This document shows, piece after piece, positions 60,407 to 64,000 of a stretch of 64,000 nucleotides of DNA; position 1 is the first letter of the stretch, and each line of letters starts with the position of its first letter. The DNA comes from Chryseobacterium viscerum (GTDB taxonomy: Bacteria > Bacteroidota > Bacteroidia > Flavobacteriales > Weeksellaceae), in NCBI RefSeq assembly GCF_002899945.2, contig NZ_PPEG02000002.1:1-64000 (forward strand). Direction: 5' to 3'. The notes under the pieces were generated by a model that did no database searches, was not told the DNA's origin, and saw nothing but the letters and a program-made list of their open reading frames with translations. Both the position numbers and the translations under genes were made by a program.

Positions 60407-61120
60407 ATGAAAAATCTGAATTACATATTAATACCCTTGATCTGCCTGGGACTTGCATCATGTAACAAGCAGAAAAATAAAAGCACCCGGGCTTTGGTGG
60501 AAACGCAGGGAAGTACTCAGACAGAACCTTTTAATCTAGCTAAGCTTAAAGCAGGGCAAAACATCAATGAAATTTTAAAATCTGCCGGAGCAACTGCCAA
60601 AGATGCTGTACGTACCAGTGAAGTTACGCTGATTGGAAATGACAGACTGGCGTTTGCTTCAAAAGAACTATTACACTTCAATGGAATAGATTTAGAAGGA
60701 AAGAATAATAAAAATACCAACAAAGTCCTTTTACATTACGGAAAAGTAGACCAGGAAATTGGCCCTCTGGGCAATGAAAAAGAAGACGAGTTGGGAATGT
60801 ATCAGATTGATATCTATACAGAGCAGGAAAAAATGGCTCTTTTTGAAAACCTAAATAAAACACTTCAGAAACCCAGCTTTGATACCGTACGGGAAAGCTT
60901 TGAATCTGAGATTAAAGATAACGAGGTCATTCAGACTCATAATAAACTCAGACAGGAAGTAGCCATCTGGAAAAACAAAGATCTGCTATACTATTACTGT
61001 GAAACAAAAGTAGATAACAGACCCGATGAATACCGTTGTAATCTCTTTGTCTTCAAAAATAAAGAATGGAAAGATTTTCTGAAAGGATCAGGATATCCGG
61101 ATATGGACAAACTTTATTGA
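60407..61120 (+). CDS. Lipoprotein, putative T6SS immunity protein 4
   Basis: A 237-aa protein with lipobox Cys near 19 (CLGLASCNKQ), then a Thr/Gln linker and FNLAKLKAGQNINEILKSAG, parallel to the start of the 56278 protein. Further on HYGKVDQEIG and YQIDIYTEQEKMALFENLN match the strand-helix layout of the other lipoproteins. It lies at the island's end, with a strong terminator 156 bp downstream. Confidence 0.58.
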   Translation: MKNLNYILIPLICLGLASCNKQKNKSTRALVETQGSTQTEPFNLAKLKAGQNINEILKSAGATAKDAVRTSEVTLIGNDRLAFASKELLHFNGIDLEGKNNKNTNKVLLHYGKVDQEIGPLGNEKEDELGMYQIDIYTEQEKMALFENLNKTLQKPSFDTVRESFESEIKDNEVIQTHNKLRQEVAIWKNKDLLYYYCETKVDNRPDEYRCNLFVFKNKEWKDFLKGSGYPDMDKLY

Positions 61121-61275
61121 ATTAAGATAAAAACAAACAAAAAAATTAAAACATTCGCTTAGTCAAATCAGTTTACTGATTCCTCTTCGCTTTCTAAAAA
61201 TAAGGCAGAAAAAATAAAACCTTTGTGTTAAAAAACATCCGCTCAGTCTGCAAAATCTGCGGGAGCTTTAAAAAT

Positions 61276-61312
61276 AAAAAATGCCGGTCTTCTCATAGAC
61301 CGGCATTTTTTT
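61276..61312. terminator. Terminator between the island and the endonuclease gene
   Basis: aaaaaatgccggtct (61276-61290) pairs with agaccggcatttttt (61297-61311) around tctcat. It can serve the convergent transcripts on both sides. Confidence 0.88.
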
Positions 61313-61332
61313 ATATGAAATGAATATTTGAA

Positions 61333-63123
61333 TTATTTTACCATGAACTGTATCGTAGTTTGATCCAGTTTCAAAATATAAATTCCCTGCTCAAGATTTC
61401 TTGTTTTGATAGAATTTCCACTTCTGAAAGGTTGATCAATGGTCTGAAGAACCTTCCCCTGAAGATTATAAATCTCTGCTTTTTTTACCTTCTGAAGTTC
61501 TCCTTTTACAAAAATTTCCTGATTGGTAATGGGATTGGGCGAGATTTTAAAACTGTTAGAAGTTGTTTCTGAAGCCGTACTTTGAGCCATTCTTGCCGTT
61601 GATCCGGAATAACAGGTCCATGAAAGATCATCAATAGCAACTCTGTTACTTGTTGAATTGTTCACCAGACTTATCACTACATTTCCGGAAATATTGATAT
61701 TGTTGATAGTCGTAGTTGCTGCTGAAGCACTGTAAGGAATCGTTCCTACACTTGTTCCATTCACTTTTACATCAAAAGTATCATTACTCCCTGTAAACTT
61801 AAGTTGTGTAGTTACGGTCAGAGATCCAATACCATTAGCAGAACTGCCAGAAGTTAAAGAACCGCTTCTTACTGTAATCGCTTTATTATTGAGAGTTTGG
61901 TCAGTTCTTGCATCCGTTGCAGTCCATGAGAACCCTCCGTTACTCCAGGTTCTGCTGGAATAAGTAGCGCTGGCTGCAGGAATGGTTTCAAAACTTTCAT
62001 TAGCACAATTGGTAGCAGGAGTCGTCGTTCCGGCATTGGTAGTCCCGGAAACGGTAGAACTGTTCGATGAAGAATTTCCTGCCGCATCCTTTGCTACAAC
62101 ATAAAAGCTGTAGGAAGTTGAAGGAGTCAGTCCTGAAATAGTTGTAGAAGTTGAGCTTACTGTAGTTTTCAGGATTCCGTTCATATAGACGTTATAAGCG
62201 GTAACTCCTACATTATCTGTAGAAGCATTCCATGCAAGAGAAATGCTACTGGATGTTTTTCCTGAAACATTAAGTCCTGTCGCTGTGGTAGGAGCCTGAG
62301 TGTCGCTTGAAGGCTGTTGAGAGCCCCAGATAAGATTAGCGTAATTAGGATTATCAATAAATGGATTTCTATTCCCCTGATAAGTATAAGAAGCATTATT
62401 TCTTTTGATCTCAGCCTGAGAAACCGGATCCTGATTATGCCAAGCTAACAAAACATTCAGTTCCCATGTCTGCAATCCCGGGAAAGTAGAGCTTCCCAAC
62501 ATATCTCCTGATGAAAAACTAGAAAGTTTGCTTTGATAGCGGGTTACAAAATAGAAAATCATACGGGCCACATCTCCTTTAAACTCGTCAATCGGCTCAA
62601 AAACGGTCCCCGCATATCCTGAGGAAGCTGAAGTTCCAAGTTTTGAACCGTTCTTTGAGGTGAAAGAAGCACTTCCTACCTTTCCGAAAGGATAATTGCT
62701 TCTCATTCCGTTTACCTTTCCATCCGTAGCTCTGATGAAGTTAATGTCAGAAACCATTGGGGAAGCTTCATTAAAGAGACTTTGAGGAATAATATGTTCT
62801 CTGTTATAGCAATTCCCTTCCGTAGAATAGGTACCGCATTGGTTGGTTCCCGGAGTATATTTATAAGGATCAGCTCCTGAAGGTTTTTCAGAATAAATAT
62901 CAAGGATAGATCCGTCATTTTCATAGTCCTTATCAATATCTGTGGTTTTATAGGCAGTCCACAATCCGCTGTAGCCTTTATCCTGGTGACCGCTGGTGAT
63001 GATACTGCTTAATGAAGTTTTCAGCGCTGCACCACTCAGTCCATTCGCAGAATTGTAGTATCCTGCAGGAGCCTGTGCGTGGGCAAGTCCTGCAAATACT
63101 GAAAATAAGATGATTTTTTTCAT
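61333..63123 (-). CDS. Secreted endonuclease I with FN3 and type IX sorting domain
   Basis: A 596-aa protein. The signal peptide (about 1-17, ending AHAQ) is followed by an endonuclease I / NucM domain (about 20-265) with NREHIIPQSLF, the His-Glu/His-metal finger motif, and DINFIRATDGKVN. Then come one fibronectin type III domain (about 275-365), a beta-sandwich region (about 375-505) and a type IX sorting domain (FKISPNPITNQEIFV, AEIYNLQGKVLQTI, LEQGIYILKL) over the last 75 residues. It degrades extracellular DNA or RNA for nutrients or biofilm turnover (family knowledge). Single gene. Confidence 0.9.
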   Translation of the reverse strand: MKKIILFSVFAGLAHAQAPAGYYNSANGLSGAALKTSLSSIITSGHQDKGYSGLWTAYKTTDIDKDYENDGSILDIYSEKPSGADPYKYTPGTNQCGTYSTEGNCYNREHIIPQSLFNEASPMVSDINFIRATDGKVNGMRSNYPFGKVGSASFTSKNGSKLGTSASSGYAGTVFEPIDEFKGDVARMIFYFVTRYQSKLSSFSSGDMLGSSTFPGLQTWELNVLLAWHNQDPVSQAEIKRNNASYTYQGNRNPFIDNPNYANLIWGSQQPSSDTQAPTTATGLNVSGKTSSSISLAWNASTDNVGVTAYNVYMNGILKTTVSSTSTTISGLTPSTSYSFYVVAKDAAGNSSSNSSTVSGTTNAGTTTPATNCANESFETIPAASATYSSRTWSNGGFSWTATDARTDQTLNNKAITVRSGSLTSGSSANGIGSLTVTTQLKFTGSNDTFDVKVNGTSVGTIPYSASAATTTINNINISGNVVISLVNNSTSNRVAIDDLSWTCYSGSTARMAQSTASETTSNSFKISPNPITNQEIFVKGELQKVKKAEIYNLQGKVLQTIDQPFRSGNSIKTRNLEQGIYILKLDQTTIQFMVK

Positions 63124-63222
63124 ATCAATACAAGTTTCAACAAGATTACTACATTTTTATGAATAAAAAATTAAGGAATCGTTAATTTTAAAATGCACTG
63201 CATGTAAGAAATAATGAGGAAA

Positions 63223-63271
63223 GAATTATGAATTATGAATTATGAATTATGAATTATGAATTATGAATTAT
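63223..63271. repeat. Perfect heptamer array, gaattat x7
   Basis: Seven uninterrupted copies of gaattat lie 100-148 bp upstream of the endonuclease start (minus strand). Exact copies imply recent expansion and probable length variation. Confidence 0.9.
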
Positions 63272-63312
63272 TTTGTGATTAAATATCAGCGTTTCTTTAT
63301 TCTATCAATAGG

Positions 63313-63330
63313 ACCGGGCTTTAGCCCGGT
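63313..63330. repeat. Short palindrome accgggct-ttagcccggt
   Basis: An 8-bp inverted repeat (accgggct / agcccggt). A related ccggctttagcc follows at about 63359-63370. It resembles a small dispersed palindromic unit. Confidence 0.55.
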
Positions 63331-63440
63331 TTCGGTTTACAATACAAACCATTTTCATCCGGCTTTAGCCAAAACTTAAAGAATAAAAGATCATATTCAA
63401 CAATCATCTGTGGCATCTGTGGGAAAAACATACACCACAA

Positions 63441-63466
63441 AAAAGCCAGTACAAAACGTACTGGCT
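63441..63466 (-). terminator. Terminator of the DUF4136 lipoprotein gene
   Basis: On the minus strand gccagtac pairs with gtactggc around gtttt and is followed by ttttttgtgg. Confidence 0.82.
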
Positions 63467-63487
63467 CATATAATGGATGACTTAATT

Positions 63488-64000
63488 TTACTTTCTTTGT
63501 GGCGGATAATTTTTCATAATCTCAGCCATAATTTCAGGAATTTGTCTTTGTTTCGCTTTTGGAGAATCTACAGAAATTCCGCTTCCAATACCCTGCCAAA
63601 CCAATTTATTGCTTTTTGCATCAATCAGGTCAACAATCAGTGCTCCTTCATTATAATTTGTTGTCCATGTTCTGTTCATGCCAACTCCCCATCCGAATGG
63701 TCCACCCCATCCCCACATTCCGTAAGGTGAAGAGGAATTAATATCGGTAACCTTTTTATGATTTGCTTTTACGTTGATAATTAGATCAGGATTTTCTCCG
63801 GACTGTAGTCCTTTGCTCTGAAGCTGTCTCGACAGTTCATTCAGCACTCTGTCTTTATCAATATCATTCAATTTTAGATCATCAATTCTTATTTTATATG
63901 TTTTGTAAGAATTGAAATTGGCTGTTTCAGCATAATCTGAACGTACCTGAAAAGGGCTACAAGAAGTTAAACCTAATGTAGCAGACGCCAACAAAATAAA
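63488..64000 (-). CDS. DUF4136 lipoprotein, 5' end outside the window
   Basis: At least 168 codons of a lipoprotein are present. The signal region (LLASATLGLTSC) carries a lipobox. The mature part, FNSYKTYKIRIDDLK and PDLIINVKANHKKVTD, then WTTNYNEGALIVDLIDAKSNKLVWQGIGSG, matches DUF4136. A TTG at 63994 could start it, but the signal peptide would be too short, so the ATG is probably beyond 64000. DUF4136 proteins are envelope lipoproteins of unknown role. Confidence 0.85.
   Translation of the reverse strand, partial: FILLASATLGLTSCSPFQVRSDYAETANFNSYKTYKIRIDDLKLNDIDKDRVLNELSRQLQSKGLQSGENPDLIINVKANHKKVTDINSSSPYGMWGWGGPFGWGVGMNRTWTTNYNEGALIVDLIDAKSNKLVWQGIGSGISVDSPKAKQRQIPEIMAEIMKNYPPQRK

Larger units (their letters stand above)
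63124..63487. other. Intergenic region with short repeats, no gene
   Basis: This region holds the leader of the endonuclease gene, a heptamer array (63223-63271), a gggcttta-type palindrome (63313-63330), a repeated ctgtggcatctgtggga phrase near 63409 and a terminator (63441-63466). No promoter that fits TAnnTTTG is evident. Confidence 0.7.

Noticed and set aside
46061..61120. Prophage or contractile phage-tail-like particle instead of T6SS
   Set aside because: There is no tail sheath, tape measure, capsid, lysis or integrase gene. The Hcp, VgrG and DUF4280 types and the Tle1 effector fit T6SS.
63488..63994. A complete gene starting with TTG at 63994
   Set aside because: The resulting signal peptide would lack a basic N-terminus. 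The frame stays open to the window edge, so the true start is probably beyond it.
1..64000. tRNA, rRNA or other standard structural RNA genes
   Set aside because: I looked for T-loop and anticodon-arm patterns in the intergenic regions and found none convincing. The only RNA element supported is the cobalamin riboswitch.

Overview
The window reads as a chromosomal segment of a Chryseobacterium-like flavobacterium (Bacteroidota). The evidence is the AT-rich DNA (about 35-38% GC by eye), the promoter form TTG-N19/20-TAnnTTTG, the gliding genes gldB and gldC, type IX secretion C-terminal sorting domains, a PafA-type alkaline phosphatase, BtuB with a BtuG-like lipoprotein under a cobalamin riboswitch, and a Bacteroidota-type TssD (Hcp). 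I see no tRNA, rRNA or CRISPR array.

Layout. 1-446: one end of an IS3-family element that has cut off the front of a small gene. 758-1531: cyclase-family hydrolase. 1611-7594 (minus): a five-gene operon of porin, C4-dicarboxylate carrier and succinate dehydrogenase/fumarate reductase (sdhC, sdhA, sdhB), which joins uptake of dicarboxylates to their oxidation. 7816-8865: periplasmic Ntn hydrolase. 9214-12018: bacteriophytochrome kinase and the heme oxygenase that makes its chromophore. 12137-13063: mdh. 13943-14251: a G-rich degenerate array of ~21.6-bp repeats ending in a strong hairpin. 14280-19128: hydrolase, HxlR regulator with a divergent oxidoreductase, a Cys-rich double-glycine-leader peptide, and small enzymes. 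19181-25113: PafA, two TPR membrane proteins (one carrying an AraC domain), and a secreted HAF-repeat protein. 25226-28443: B12 riboswitch, BtuB and BtuG-like operon. 28525-39138 (minus): housekeeping genes (cca, tsaC-like, DinB, acetyltransferase, cystathionine gamma-synthase), then gldC and gldB, separated by an ABC transporter whose permease is fused to a thioredoxin domain.

39191-45777 (plus): LRR protein, two acetyltransferases, nadE, then a barnase homologue, a GIY-YIG nuclease gene inside 36-bp inverted repeats, an archaemetzincin-type lipoprotein and a barstar homologue, followed by cdd (minus), an old yellow enzyme and a DUF2752 protein. 46061-61120 (plus): an orphan type VI secretion island with Hcp, VgrG, a 56-aa protein, a DUF2931 lipoprotein, a Tle1-like phospholipase, a LysM-like protein, a DUF4280 PAAR-like protein, a 939-aa protein with an internal OmpA domain, at least four divergent lipoproteins (probable immunity proteins), and a GIDE/LemA membrane module. 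No T6SS sheath, baseplate or membrane-complex gene is present, so the apparatus must be elsewhere. 61333-64000 (minus): a secreted endonuclease with FN3 and type IX sorting domains, and the 3' part of a DUF4136 lipoprotein.

The best candidates for something new are the GIY-YIG element with its own inverted repeats (42328-42721), the barnase / archaemetzincin / barstar arrangement it interrupts, the ~22-bp array at 13943-14221, and the effector/immunity content of the orphan T6SS island.
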